DNA from: Onishia taeanensis
Lineage (GTDB): Bacteria > Pseudomonadota > Gammaproteobacteria > Pseudomonadales > Halomonadaceae
Assembly: GCF_013349955.1 (NCBI RefSeq)
Contig: NZ_JABVXC010000004.1
Coordinates: 242,547 to 306,546 of the forward strand
Reading direction: 5' to 3'
Length of the DNA stretch: 64,000 nucleotides
Part shown: piece by piece, positions 27,265 through 36,928 of the stretch
How the letters are laid out: every line of letters begins with the position of its first letter
How positions within the stretch are numbered: the stretch's first letter is position 1
The notes under the pieces: generated by a model
The model's database searches: none
Told to the model about the DNA's origin: nothing
Seen by the model: the letters and a program-made list of their open reading frames with translations, nothing else
Program-made: the position numbers and the translations under genes

Positions 27265-28127
27265 ACCTTGCCGTTCTGCTTCTGGTCGCCCTGCTGATGG
27301 CCGGCTGTGCGAGTCATGGCGGCTGGAACCAGTCGGTCACCCCCGGCAACTGGATCAGCGTGAAGCGCGGCGATACCCTGGGCGCATTGGCCAATCAGGC
27401 CGGTGTACCCCTTGAGCGTCTGCAGCGTTTCAACCCAGGCGTCCGGGCCCGCTCCCTGGCCATCGGCCAGCGCCTGTTGATTCCCACCCATCAGGAACGC
27501 GCTCCCTACGGCGGCCCTTACCGTTATCAGGTGCGCCCCGGCGATACCTACACGGCCATTGCCCGGCATTTTGGCACCCGCGCCAGCCGCTTGAGCGCCG
27601 GCAACCCCGGCACGTCCGCCTCATCGCTGCGGGTCGGCCAACTGATCAAGGTGCCGCTCAGTGGCAGCGGCACATCATCGAGCGTCGCCTCCCGATCTGC
27701 GGGCTCGTCCTCATCGTCCTCAACGAGTCGTCCCGCCCCCAGTAGCCCTCTGCCCTCCTCGGCCGGCAGTTGGCCCTGGCCGCTCGAGAAACACCGGGTC
27801 GCACGGGAATATGGCAAGGACTCACGCGGCACCCTGCAGCCCATGCTGCTGACCAGCGCCAGCTCAGACAAAGCGCTGGCCGTGGCCGACGGCGAAGTCC
27901 GCTTTGCCGGCAGCATGCGCCAGCTGGGCCGCGTGGTGATCGTGCACCACGCCGATAACCTGCAGAGCGTCTATGCGCTCTGCCAGTCACTGTCGGTCGA
28001 CGTTGGCGAGCGCGTGAGCCGCGGCGATGCTGTGTGCCGAACGGGCTCTGGAGATCGCGGCAATGAATTGCTCTTCGACATGCGTCGTGGCGGCAAGCCC
28101 ATCGATCCCCGCCGGATACTCCGCTAG
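27210..28127 (+). CDS. LysM/LytM lipoprotein, probable amidase activator (NlpD/ActS-like)
   Basis: The ATG at 27210, preceded by AAGGAACG, gives a 305-residue lipoprotein: basic PRRQH, hydrophobic LNLAVLLLVALL, then lipobox LMAGC. Two LysM domains follow (WISVKRGDTLGALANQAGV and YRYQVRPGDTYTAIARHFG), then a Ser/Pro linker and a C-terminal M23/LytM domain (ALAVADGEVRFAGSM, GRVVIVHHADNLQSVYALC). The zinc ligands of active LytM enzymes are missing: no HxGxD motif, and YALC in place of the HxH region. This is the pattern of non-catalytic activators of cell-wall amidases such as NlpD and ActS. The usual nlpD neighbours (surE, pcm, rpoS) are absent. Confidence 0.75.
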   Translation: MDQRAVAGQGSYPRRQHLNLAVLLLVALLMAGCASHGGWNQSVTPGNWISVKRGDTLGALANQAGVPLERLQRFNPGVRARSLAIGQRLLIPTHQERAPYGGPYRYQVRPGDTYTAIARHFGTRASRLSAGNPGTSASSLRVGQLIKVPLSGSGTSSSVASRSAGSSSSSSTSRPAPSSPLPSSAGSWPWPLEKHRVAREYGKDSRGTLQPMLLTSASSDKALAVADGEVRFAGSMRQLGRVVIVHHADNLQSVYALCQSLSVDVGERVSRGDAVCRTGSGDRGNELLFDMRRGGKPIDPRRILR

Positions 28128-28291
28128 GCCTGGCCCACGAGGACAAATCCCATCTTCTGCAAACACGACCAGCGTCGCTCATACCGACATTTGGCACCGA
28201 GTGTCATTCAGACTTCACCAATTCGTCCCTGTGCTGTCATGCGCCACCGTGATCCTGAATTCACGACTCATGAACGGGACACACGAGCCTT

Positions 28292-29446
28292 ATGCGCATC
28301 TGCTTCGTCAGCGAAACCTGGTCGCCGGATATCAACGGCGTGGCCCATACCCTGGGGCACCTGAGCCGCGAACTCGAGGCGCGCAACATCACCCTGCAGC
28401 TGGTGCGCCCAAGGCCTGACGATGGTCGCCGTGCAGAAGGGATCGAGGACGAGCTACAGGTAAGCGGGTTTCACCTTCCCGGGTATAAAGCCGTCAAGCT
28501 AGGGCTTCCCGCTGGGCGGGCTCTGGCGCGGCTATGGCGAAACCGCCGCCCCGATGCGGTCTATATCGCCACCGAGGGCCCCTTGGGCTGGTCGGCGCTG
28601 CGCCAGGCCCGGCGTCTGGGCCTACCAGTCGCCAGCGGCTTTCATACCAACTTCGATCACTACGCTGGCGACTATGGCTTCGCCTGGCTGAAAAGGCCGG
28701 TAGCGGCAGTACTGCGTCACTTCCACAACCGTACCGGCGCAACTCTGGTGCCGACCGCCACACAGGTGCGGGCGCTCAGCGCCCAGGGCTTCGATAACGT
28801 CCAGGTCATGAGCCGCGGCATCGATGCTCAACACTTCTCGCCAGAAAAGCGCGATCCGCAGCTACGCCAGACCTGGGGCGTCGGTGAGAATCAACCGGTC
28901 GCCCTGCACGTGGGGCGGTTGGCCAGCGAGAAAAACCTGGACCTGCTGGTGGAGAGCGTGCAGGCAATGCAGGAGGTTCAGCCAGACCTGGTCACGGTCA
29001 TGGTCGGTGATGGCCCCCTGCGAGAAAGCCTGCAACAGCGTCTGCCCGACGCCATTTTCACCGGCTTCATCAATCGTGAAGCGCTTGCCAGGCATTACGC
29101 CAGCGCCGACATCTTCATCTTTCCCTCCTGCTCGGAAACCTATGGCAACGTCGTCGCGGAAGCCATGGCCAGCAGCCTTGGGGTGGTGGCCTTCGACCAT
29201 GCCGCCGCCAGCGAGCTGATCACGTCCGGCCAGCAAGGCCTGACGGCACCGGTGGGGGATAAACAGGGCTTCATCGACCATGCGGTCTCGCTGTGCCAGC
29301 ACCCGGCCAGTTACGGCCAGCTGGGACGCCAGGCCAGACAGCGCGTGGCATCGAACGGCTGGGACCGGATCGCCGACGACTTCCTGCGCATCCTGCTTTC
29401 TTTACAGGAGACTCCAGATGACGCCTCGCACGCCTACCGTCTTTGA
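28292..29446 (+). CDS. GT4-family glycosyltransferase
   Basis: A 384-residue GT-B glycosyltransferase. The N-terminal ETWSPDINGVAHTLGHLSREL is typical of the alpha-mannosyl/glucosyl transferase group. The GT4 donor-site region has GRLASEKNLDLLVES, MVGDGPLRESLQQ and the E-x7-E motif in SCSETYGNVVAEAMA. It is soluble or membrane-associated. It overlaps the PAP2 gene by 29 bases, an arrangement seen in lipid-glycosylation loci. The acceptor is unknown; a glycolipid is a reasonable guess given the acyltransferase and PAP2 neighbours. Confidence 0.82.
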   Translation: MRICFVSETWSPDINGVAHTLGHLSRELEARNITLQLVRPRPDDGRRAEGIEDELQVSGFHLPGYKAVKLGLPAGRALARLWRNRRPDAVYIATEGPLGWSALRQARRLGLPVASGFHTNFDHYAGDYGFAWLKRPVAAVLRHFHNRTGATLVPTATQVRALSAQGFDNVQVMSRGIDAQHFSPEKRDPQLRQTWGVGENQPVALHVGRLASEKNLDLLVESVQAMQEVQPDLVTVMVGDGPLRESLQQRLPDAIFTGFINREALARHYASADIFIFPSCSETYGNVVAEAMASSLGVVAFDHAAASELITSGQQGLTAPVGDKQGFIDHAVSLCQHPASYGQLGRQARQRVASNGWDRIADDFLRILLSLQETPDDASHAYRL

Positions 29447-29969
29447 ACGCCTCGACTTGCTCGAGTGGCGGCTATGCCATCGCTTCGCCCTGGCCAGCAA
29501 TACCCGACTGCTGCCACTGGCGACACTGCGAATCGCCAGCAAAATCGGCGACTGGCCAGCCTGGGTCGTGCTGATATTGGCGCAACCCTTGCTCGACCCC
29601 AGCCTGGGCTGGCAACGCCTGCTGCAGTTCAGCCTGACCGCCATCGCCGCTCTGCTGGTGTATCGCCTTCTGAAGACGCGCCTGTGTCGCGAACGGCCTT
29701 CCATCACCTTCGAGTGCATTCCCTGTACCGAACCACCCAGGGATCGCTACAGCTTCCCCAGCGGCCACACCATGCATGCGGTGATGTTCACAGTGCTGAC
29801 GGCTACCTCCACGCCCTGGCTGCTGGTGATCGTGGCCCCGCTTGCCGCCGTGATCGCGGTGTCCCGGGTCGGACTGGGGCTGCACTACATCAGCGATGTG
29901 ATCGGCGGCGGACTGATCGGCGTAATGTTTGCCCTGGCAAGCCTTGAACTCTTGCCGCTGGCGTCCTGA
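29418..29969 (+). CDS. PAP2-family membrane phosphatase
   Basis: A 183-residue membrane protein. The three-part phosphatase signature is complete: KTRLCRERPS, FPSGHTMHAV, and SRVGLGLHYISDV. About five membrane helices. CAGGAGACTCCAG precedes ATG 29418, which lies inside the end of the glycosyltransferase gene. Family members dephosphorylate phosphatidic acid, phosphatidylglycerol phosphate or undecaprenyl pyrophosphate; which one cannot be told. Confidence 0.85.
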   Translation: MTPRTPTVFERLDLLEWRLCHRFALASNTRLLPLATLRIASKIGDWPAWVVLILAQPLLDPSLGWQRLLQFSLTAIAALLVYRLLKTRLCRERPSITFECIPCTEPPRDRYSFPSGHTMHAVMFTVLTATSTPWLLVIVAPLAAVIAVSRVGLGLHYISDVIGGGLIGVMFALASLELLPLAS

Positions 29970-30008
29970 CCCCGCGACAGACGCTGCCGGGGCTGGCAAG
30001 CTAGGTCC

Positions 30009-30632
30009 ATGAATGACGAAACCCTCGGGCCGCCTCACTGGCAGGCCCTTCTCGACTCGCCGCCGCTATCGCTGGGACTTGGTCTGTTAGGCCTCCGGCG
30101 TGCCAATGAGCTAGTGTCACAGCTGGGTCAGCAACTGGACTGGCAGCGGCCCTCCCTCACCCTTTATGGCCGCCAACACCCCATTCCCCGCCGCCAGATC
30201 TGGATGGGCGACCCGGACGCCGCCTATCGCTATTCCGGCGAGGCGTTTACCCCCACGCCTTGGCATCCAGCAGTGGAGGAGATCAGGCATGCCGTTGAAC
30301 GGGCCCTGGAAGCCAACGGCCAGGCGCTCAGCTTCAACAGCGTGCTGCTCAATCGCTACGCCGATGGTGAGGACCGCATGGGCTGGCATAGCGATGACGA
30401 GCCGGAGCTGGGTAAAGACCCGCTGATCGCCGCGGTGAGCCTCGGTGCCGAAAGACCGCTGCGCTTTCGCTGGCAGGACCGCCGCGCGGCGGCCTTCAAT
30501 GTCTGGCTGCCGCATGACAGCCTGCTGGTGATGGGGCCGGGCACCCAGCGCCAGCTGCAACATGCCCTGCTGCCACGCAAGCTGCCCGGCGTGCGTATCA
30601 GCCTGACGTTCCGTCGCGTCTATCCGCGCTAG
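30009..30632 (+). CDS. AlkB-like Fe(II)/2-oxoglutarate DNA repair dioxygenase
   Basis: A 207-residue protein of the ALKBH2/3-like bacterial branch. The iron ligands lie in DRMGWHSDDEPELG (HxD) and the distal HALLPRK. The 2OG-binding Arg is in GVRISLTFRRV. NSVLLNRYADG and IAAVSLGAERPLRFR are family markers. It repairs alkylated bases by oxidative demethylation. Starts at ATG 30009. Convergent with the exporter operon, 17 bases between stops. Confidence 0.87.
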   Translation: MNDETLGPPHWQALLDSPPLSLGLGLLGLRRANELVSQLGQQLDWQRPSLTLYGRQHPIPRRQIWMGDPDAAYRYSGEAFTPTPWHPAVEEIRHAVERALEANGQALSFNSVLLNRYADGEDRMGWHSDDEPELGKDPLIAAVSLGAERPLRFRWQDRRAAAFNVWLPHDSLLVMGPGTQRQLQHALLPRKLPGVRISLTFRRVYPR

Positions 30633-30649
30633 CGGCAAGCCAGTGCGGG

Positions 30650-31774
30650 CTAGTGCACCGCCGCCAGGGTCGCCCTAAAGCGCACCAGCGCAAACGCCAG
30701 GAAGGCCATACCGATCGCCGCCGTCGCCAGCAGGTGCGGCCACACGATGCCAATCCCTGCGCCGCGATACAGCACGGCCTGGGCGAACTGGATGAAATGC
30801 GTTGAAGGCAGCACCTGTACCGCCTTCTGCAGCGCTGGCGGCATGCTCTCCAGCGGGGTGATGCCCCCTGACAGCAGGTTCATCACCACGAACACCGGAA
30901 TCGACAGCAAACCGAACTGCGGCATGGTCGTCGCCACGCTGGAGAGCGTGATGCCCATGGAGGTCACGGCGAACAGGTAGACGGCCGCCCCCAGCGCAAA
31001 GAGGGTCACCGACCCGCTAATGGGAATGCCAAGCAGGCCCTGCACCACGACCTGCAGCGAGAGAATCGCCGCCATCACGATCACCAGGCCGTTGGCCCAG
31101 ATCTTGGCGAGCAGGATCTCACTGACGGTCACCGGCATTACCAGCAGGTGCTCGAGGGTGCCATGCTCACGTTCGCGAATCACCGCTGCCCCGCCCAGCA
31201 CGATCGCCAGGATGGTCAGGTTATTGATGATCTGCATCACCGCCATGAACCAGGTCGAATCGAGATTGGGATTGAATTTCGCGCGCACTCGTAGATCGAC
31301 CGGCAGCGCCGCGTCTCCGCTCGAGCGACTGACGTACGCGAGAAGCTCTGCGTTGAGGATGCTAGCGATGTAGTGGGTGCCATTGCCGGCGATCGCCATC
31401 GCCGTCGCATCGACATTGAGCTGGATAGCGGGATATCGCCCCGCCAGCACGTCGGCCTCGAATCGTGGCGGAATATCCAGTACGAAGGTGTAGCGCCCCT
31501 TGTCCATGCCCGGATCGAGCTCGGACAGTTCTATGACTTCCGGTGCTTTGAAATACGGTGGCAAAAAGGCGGCGATGAGCTGTGAGGAGAGGACCGAGCG
31601 GTCCTCGTCCACGATGGCGATTGAGGCATTATTGAGCTCGGTCTTCACCCCGTTGGCGACGGTATAGATGGCAAAGGTGAAGGTATAGAGGATCAGCCCC
31701 ATCAGCACGGGATCGCGCAGGAGGCTGTAGATTTCCTTTACCCCCAGCCGATAGATGTTGCTGATCCAGCGCAT
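30650..31774 (-). CDS. ABC-2 type permease (YhhJ-like)
   Basis: A 374-residue inner-membrane permease. An N-terminal helix (MGLILYTFTFAIYTVANGV) is followed by a large periplasmic domain and a C-terminal set of about five helices including REREHGTLEHLLVMPVTVSEILLAKIW, the ABC-2 coupling motif. Start 31774 (MRWISNIYRL) comes one base after the stop of rbbA. This is the third gene of an HlyD-RbbA-permease operon matching E. coli yhiI-rbbA-yhhJ in order. Confidence 0.85.
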   Translation of the reverse strand: MRWISNIYRLGVKEIYSLLRDPVLMGLILYTFTFAIYTVANGVKTELNNASIAIVDEDRSVLSSQLIAAFLPPYFKAPEVIELSELDPGMDKGRYTFVLDIPPRFEADVLAGRYPAIQLNVDATAMAIAGNGTHYIASILNAELLAYVSRSSGDAALPVDLRVRAKFNPNLDSTWFMAVMQIINNLTILAIVLGGAAVIREREHGTLEHLLVMPVTVSEILLAKIWANGLVIVMAAILSLQVVVQGLLGIPISGSVTLFALGAAVYLFAVTSMGITLSSVATTMPQFGLLSIPVFVVMNLLSGGITPLESMPPALQKAVQVLPSTHFIQFAQAVLYRGAGIGIVWPHLLATAAIGMAFLAFALVRFRATLAAVH

Positions 31775-31775
31775 G

Positions 31776-34508
31776 TCAGAGCTCCTGCTTGCGCAGCAAG
31801 GCGCTGGCCACGACCCAGAACAGCACGCAAAAGCCACCAAGGAGCAGGTGGTTGGGATACAACACCCTGAGGTCGAGCCCCTTGTTGAAGACGCCGGCAC
31901 TGATCTGCTGGAAATACAGCGCCGGGAAGGCCTTGCCAATGAGCGACGCGCCGCCCTCGAGCGTCGAGACTGGATACATCATCCCGGAGAAATTGATCGT
32001 CGGTATCATGACGATGATCGCCGTGGCGAAAATCGCCGCGATCTGTGAACGCACGAAGGTCGAGACGACCAGGCCGAAGGCAGTGGCCGCAGTGGTAAAC
32101 AGAACCGCACCGCTGACCAGCGCCGCCAGACTGCCCGGCATGCCGAGCCCGAACAGCGACATCATCAGCACCACGAGGCTTACGAAGCTGACCATGGCGA
32201 CGCCGATATACGGCAGCTGCTTGCCGAGCAGAAACTCGATCTTATGCACCGGAGCCGCATAGAGGTTGAGGATCGAGCCCATCTCCTTCTCGCGGACCAC
32301 GCTGAGGGCGGTAAGCATGGCGGGAATCATGATCAGCAGCATCATCAGCACACCGGGTGGGATCGCGTGCTGGGAAAGGAAGGCCTGATTGTAGCGCAGC
32401 CGGGGCTCGACGCTCGCCGGGTAGCTATCCACGACCTCCCCGCCCTCGCGCCCCGCGAGATCGGCAAGGTGCGTGGCCAGCACGCCTTGCACATAGCCGC
32501 GCCCGGTCTCCGCGCGAGTGGTGTTCGAGCCGTCGAGCCAGGCACCGATCTGGGGGACTCGGCCCGAGAGCAGATCACGGCCATAGTCGGGCGGAATCAC
32601 CACGGCAAGGGAGATATCCCCGGCCTTCATGCGCCGGTCCAGCTCGTCGAAATCGGCAAGCGCTGGCTGCTCGTCGAAATAGCGTGAACTCGTCATGGCC
32701 TCGAGAAACATCCGGCTTTCCTGCGACTGGTCCTGATCGAGTGCCGCGTAGGACAGATTCTCGACATCGAAGGTGATGCCGTAGCCCATCGCCACCATCA
32801 GCACGATCGGGCCGAACAGCGCGAAGACCAGGCGGATCGGGTCGCGCAGGACCTCCATCGCCTCGCGCCTGGCGAACGCCCAGATTCGCGAGACAGAAAG
32901 CCAGCCCATGGGACACTCAGCTCGGCTACCTCCTGTTCCAACATCTAACGACACCGGCCCTGCTGCACCTTCCGCGCCGGCCTCCTGTAGATAGCTGATG
33001 AAGGCGCCTTCGAGGGTTTGCGCATCCCGCTGACGACGCAACGCATCGGGCTCGCCCTGGGCCAGGACCTTCCCCGCATGCATCAACGAGATACGATCGC
33101 AGCGCTCGGCTTCGTTCATGAAGTGGGTCGAGATGAAGATCGTCACCCCGTCCTTGCGTGACAGCTCGATCAGCAGCGCCCAGAAGGCATCCCGCGCGAC
33201 CGGATCGACGCCGGAGGTCGGCTCATCGAGGATCAGCAGCTCGGGAGCATGCAGTACCGCCACCGCGAGTTGGAGACGCTGGCGCACACCCAACGGCAGG
33301 CTGTCGGGAGTCGATTCCGCTACTGCGCCGAGATCGAAGCGCTCGATCAGCTCCGCGACCCGAGGCCCACGACGCGCCTTGGGCAGATGAAACAGGTCGG
33401 CATGCAGTACCAGATTACGCCGTACCGAGAGTTCGGAATAAAGCGAAAAAGATTGCGACATATAGCCTACGCGTCGTCGCGTGGCCATGGCATCGGTCCC
33501 CAGGGGCTTGCCCATCAACCGGGCACTGCCTTCGCTCGCGGTCAAAAGCCCGGTGAGCATCTTCATGGTGGTGGTCTTGCCACAGCCGTTCGAGCCGAGA
33601 AACCCGAAGATTTCCCCGGACTCGATGCAAAAACTGACATGATCGACAGCCGTGAAGTCGCCGAACCGCATGGTCAGCCCTTGCGCCTCGATGGCCGGCG
33701 GTCCTGCCTGAGCCCCGCGCGGCGGCAGCGAAATGGACCGATGGCCCTGCCGATCCTTTTCCGGCAATAGCGCGATGAAGGCCGCCTCCAAAGTGTCGGT
33801 CGCGGTGTGTAACTTCAAGGCCTCGGGTGTCCCTTCCGCCAGAACGCGGCCGGCATTCATGGCGATTAGCTGATCGAAACGCTCAGCCTCCGACATATAG
33901 GCGGTGGCGGTGATCACGCTCATCGTGGGGCGGCGTTCACGGATGCGCTCGATCAACTGCCAGAACTGCTGGCGCGACAATGGATCGACGCCGGTGGTGG
34001 GCTCGTCGAGGATCAGCAGGTCCGGATCATGTATTAGCGCACAGCACAGGGCGAGTTTCTGCTTCATACCACCGGAGAGCTTGCCTGCCGGCCGGTCGGC
34101 AAAGGCCTCGAGCCCGGTACTCCTCAGCAGCATAGTGATGCGCGCAGCGCGTTCGGTACTCGACTGGCCATAGAGACGAGCGAAGAAATCGACGTTCTCG
34201 CGCACCGATAGCGTGTGATAGAGATTGCGCCCCAGGCCCTGGGGCATGTAGGCGATGCGAGCATAGGTTGCGGCGCGATGCTGCGCATCATCCATCCTCC
34301 CGCCAAGGGCCGTAACCTTGCCAACCTGTAGACGGCGCACTCCCGCCATCAGGCCCAGCAGGGTAGACTTACCTACCCCGTCCGGCCCGACCACCCCCAC
34401 CATCCGGGCAGAGGGAATCGTTAACGAAACGTTATCCAGAGCGATGATCGACTGGTAGCGATGACAGACACCGTCAAGGCTTGCGACCGCATCGTTGAGG
34501 TCCGTCAT
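31776..34508 (-). CDS. rbbA: RbbA-like fused ABC ATPase/permease
   Basis: A 910-residue protein with two ABC ATPase domains and an ABC-2 permease domain. First domain: Walker A GPDGVGKST, signature LSGGMKQK, Walker B LLILDEPTTGVD. Second domain (from about 290): GSNGCGKTT, degenerate signature LPLGVRQR, LLILDEPTSGVD. The last 370 residues contain VFALFGPIVLMVAMGYGITF, a periplasmic loop and further helices including VREKEMGSILNLYAAPVHKIEFLLGK. Size and order match E. coli RbbA, annotated as ribosome-associated ATPase and putative transporter. Start overlaps the HlyD stop by ATGA. Confidence 0.9.
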   Translation of the reverse strand: MTDLNDAVASLDGVCHRYQSIIALDNVSLTIPSARMVGVVGPDGVGKSTLLGLMAGVRRLQVGKVTALGGRMDDAQHRAATYARIAYMPQGLGRNLYHTLSVRENVDFFARLYGQSSTERAARITMLLRSTGLEAFADRPAGKLSGGMKQKLALCCALIHDPDLLILDEPTTGVDPLSRQQFWQLIERIRERRPTMSVITATAYMSEAERFDQLIAMNAGRVLAEGTPEALKLHTATDTLEAAFIALLPEKDRQGHRSISLPPRGAQAGPPAIEAQGLTMRFGDFTAVDHVSFCIESGEIFGFLGSNGCGKTTTMKMLTGLLTASEGSARLMGKPLGTDAMATRRRVGYMSQSFSLYSELSVRRNLVLHADLFHLPKARRGPRVAELIERFDLGAVAESTPDSLPLGVRQRLQLAVAVLHAPELLILDEPTSGVDPVARDAFWALLIELSRKDGVTIFISTHFMNEAERCDRISLMHAGKVLAQGEPDALRRQRDAQTLEGAFISYLQEAGAEGAAGPVSLDVGTGGSRAECPMGWLSVSRIWAFARREAMEVLRDPIRLVFALFGPIVLMVAMGYGITFDVENLSYAALDQDQSQESRMFLEAMTSSRYFDEQPALADFDELDRRMKAGDISLAVVIPPDYGRDLLSGRVPQIGAWLDGSNTTRAETGRGYVQGVLATHLADLAGREGGEVVDSYPASVEPRLRYNQAFLSQHAIPPGVLMMLLIMIPAMLTALSVVREKEMGSILNLYAAPVHKIEFLLGKQLPYIGVAMVSFVSLVVLMMSLFGLGMPGSLAALVSGAVLFTTAATAFGLVVSTFVRSQIAAIFATAIIVMIPTINFSGMMYPVSTLEGGASLIGKAFPALYFQQISAGVFNKGLDLRVLYPNHLLLGGFCVLFWVVASALLRKQEL

Positions 34509-35488
34509 CAGGGCAGCTTCACTGCGAGGGCTTCGGGCCACTGGACTTCCGGTGCCACACGGACATAGGCCACGCCCGGTACACCGGTTTTCACGACGTC
34601 CTGATAACGGCTTAGGATATCGGCTGGAATCTGCAGCTTGACGCGAAACATCAGCTTTTCGCGCTCGCTCTTGGTTTCAACGTATTTGGGCGTGAACTGC
34701 GCTTCCGAGTCCACGAAATCGACAGCCGCCGGGATTACATACTGCGGAGCGGCATCGAGAATCAGCCGCGCTTCACTGCCATAGCGCAGGCGCCCCGCCT
34801 GGTCGGTGGGCAGATAGACATTCATGTAGACATCGGTCAGGTTGAGTAATGAGACGACCTTGCCGCCCGCTGCCAGGATCTCGCCGGGCTCGGCCAGACG
34901 ATACTGCACGCGACCGGCGTGCGGCGCGACCAGGGTATAATCAGCGAGGTTGGCATTGAGCGCCGCGACATGCGCCTGGGCCGCCTCGATCGACGCCTCC
35001 GCGGCGGCCACCTGGGCACGCGCGGTGTTGAGAGCCGCCTCGGCCGTGGTTTTCAGCGAGCGCCGCTGGTCCAGCAATTCCTGTGAAGCATAGCCTCGCC
35101 CTGCGAGCGTCTGGGTGCGGCTCAACTCTGAACCGGCGAGCGCCAATTCGCTCGTGCGCTGGATCACCAGGGCCTTGGCCTGGGCCAACTCCTGCTCCGC
35201 CTGCCGAATACCGGCCTGCGCAGCGCGAATCTGCGCCTCAAGCTCAGTGGCGTCAATGCGCGCGACCACCTCTCCTGCTGCTACTCGCTGACCTTCCGTG
35301 ACCGCGACCTCCGCGATCCGGCCACTGAATTTCAGCGCCACATCGATACGTGTCGCCTCAAGGCGTCCATTGGCCAGAGCAAAGCCTTCCGCCAGCTCGG
35401 CCTGCTGCTGTTGCCACCAGTAATACCCACCTCCGGCGACAGCAGCGACACATACTAGAACGATGAGTGCCGTCTGTAGTCGCTTCAT
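34508..35488 (-). CDS. HlyD/MFP periplasmic adaptor (YhiI-like)
   Basis: A 326-residue membrane-fusion protein. One N-terminal anchor (LQTALIVLVCVAAVAGGGYYWW), a split biotinyl-lipoyl domain (KFSGRIAEVAVTEGQRVAAGEVVARID and APHAGRVQYRLAEPGEIL), a long Ala/Gln-rich coiled coil and a beta-barrel region. First gene of the exporter operon and coupled to rbbA. It would link the permeases to an outer-membrane channel. Substrate unknown. Confidence 0.88.
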   Translation of the reverse strand: MKRLQTALIVLVCVAAVAGGGYYWWQQQQAELAEGFALANGRLEATRIDVALKFSGRIAEVAVTEGQRVAAGEVVARIDATELEAQIRAAQAGIRQAEQELAQAKALVIQRTSELALAGSELSRTQTLAGRGYASQELLDQRRSLKTTAEAALNTARAQVAAAEASIEAAQAHVAALNANLADYTLVAPHAGRVQYRLAEPGEILAAGGKVVSLLNLTDVYMNVYLPTDQAGRLRYGSEARLILDAAPQYVIPAAVDFVDSEAQFTPKYVETKSEREKLMFRVKLQIPADILSRYQDVVKTGVPGVAYVRVAPEVQWPEALAVKLP

Positions 35489-35652
35489 GGCGGGTTCCTC
35501 GGCCAGGGTGTTCGATCCACGTTCACCTATGAATAGATTAGTTCAGTCGCACCTGGCCCACGATAGCCTATCCCGCTCGCACCTTGCTGAACCTAAATCG
35601 GAACGGCCGATATTTCTGGCGTCGCCTTGATATTGATCATGTCTACACAACG

Positions 35653-35681
35653 AAAAAAGCCGCCTCCCAAGGGAAGCGGCT
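35653..35681 (-). terminator. Rho-independent terminator downstream of gcvT
   Basis: On the minus strand AGCCGCTTCCC-TT-GGGAGGCGGCT is followed by TTTTTT. It ends the symporter-gcvT transcript. Confidence 0.88.
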
Positions 35682-35748
35682 CATGACGTTCGCAAAGATA
35701 ACGGTATATTTAAGAGTTGATTATAAGCATCCGTCTAGGCCGGATCGA

Positions 35749-36861
35749 TCAGCCGCGGTAGTACCCCGGGGTCACGAACGGCATCTTGGTCACGGTCATC
35801 GGCAGACGCTTGCCACGCACATCGGCAAATACCTGGGTGTCGATGGCCGCCTGGTCGATGCTGACGTAGCCCATGGCGACGGGCTTGCCGACGCTGGGCC
35901 CGAAGCCGCCAGAGGTCACCACGCCAATCTTGCGATCCTCGGCATCGTAAAGCTCGGCACCTTCACGGACCGGGGCTCGCCCCTCGCCCAGCAGGCCGAC
36001 TCGCTTGCGCTGATGGTCCTTGGCCTCAACCTGATGCAACACCAAATCGGCGCCGGGGAAGCCACCGGCCCGTTCACCGCCGCGGCGACGCGGCTTGCTC
36101 ACGGCCCAGATCAGTCCCCCTTCCACCGGCGTGGTGGTGGCGTCGATATCGTGGCCATAGAGGCACAGACCAGCCTCAAGACGCAGCGAGTCGCGCGCGC
36201 CCAGGCCAATGGCTTCGACCTCGTCTTCAGCCAGCAGCAGGCGGGCAAGCGCTTCGCTCTGCTCGGCAGGCACCGAAATCTCGAAGCCATCCTCGCCGGT
36301 GTAGCCGGCACGGCTGATCCACACCGGAATACCCTCGATCTCGAAACGGCCATGCTGCATGAAGACCATCTCGCAGGCATCAGGACACAGGCGCTGCATC
36401 ACGCCGGCGGCCTTGGGTCCCTGCAAGGCCAGCAGCCCACGGTCCAGCACCTCGATCTGATGATCGTCACCCAGGCCGGTGCGCAGGTGTGCGATATCCT
36501 GCTCCTTGCAGGCAGCATTGACGACCAAGTACAGATGGTCGCCCGCATTCACCACCATCAGATCATCGAGAATACCGCCTTCGCCGTTGGTGAAAAGCGT
36601 ATAGCGCTGCATGCCTTCGGGAAGGCCGAGGAGGTCCGCCGGCACCAGGGTTTCCAATGCCTTGGCCGGTTCGCTGCCCGTTACCAGCACTTGCCCCATG
36701 TGAGAAACATCAAAGAGACCACAGGCGGCGCGGGTATGCTCATGCTCCTTCTTGACCCCTAGCGGAAACTGCACCGGCATCGAATAGCCCGCGAAGGGCA
36801 CCATCTTGCCACCGAGTTCCACGTGCAGGTCATGAAGCGGTGTCTTGTGTAGTTCGTTCAT
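35749..36861 (-). CDS. gcvT: glycine cleavage system T protein (aminomethyltransferase)
   Basis: A 370-residue tetrahydrofolate-dependent aminomethyltransferase. Starts MNELHKTPLHDLHVELGGKM, with GLFDVSHMGQVLVTG, the folate-site region YTGEDGFEISVP and LRLEAGLCLYGHDID, and the C-terminal barrel (GFGPSVGKPVAMGYV). It takes the aminomethyl group from lipoylated H protein. It is separated from gcvH-gcvP and lies behind the AGCS symporter, 67 bases downstream, presumably as one operon. Confidence 0.93.
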   Translation of the reverse strand: MNELHKTPLHDLHVELGGKMVPFAGYSMPVQFPLGVKKEHEHTRAACGLFDVSHMGQVLVTGSEPAKALETLVPADLLGLPEGMQRYTLFTNGEGGILDDLMVVNAGDHLYLVVNAACKEQDIAHLRTGLGDDHQIEVLDRGLLALQGPKAAGVMQRLCPDACEMVFMQHGRFEIEGIPVWISRAGYTGEDGFEISVPAEQSEALARLLLAEDEVEAIGLGARDSLRLEAGLCLYGHDIDATTTPVEGGLIWAVSKPRRRGGERAGGFPGADLVLHQVEAKDHQRKRVGLLGEGRAPVREGAELYDAEDRKIGVVTSGGFGPSVGKPVAMGYVSIDQAAIDTQVFADVRGKRLPMTVTKMPFVTPGYYRG

Positions 36862-36928
36862 CGGCTAGGTTCATCCGTACATTGCTGAAAGCAGGTGCCG
36901 CGGCCACCCAGGCGGCCGCGACATTGCC

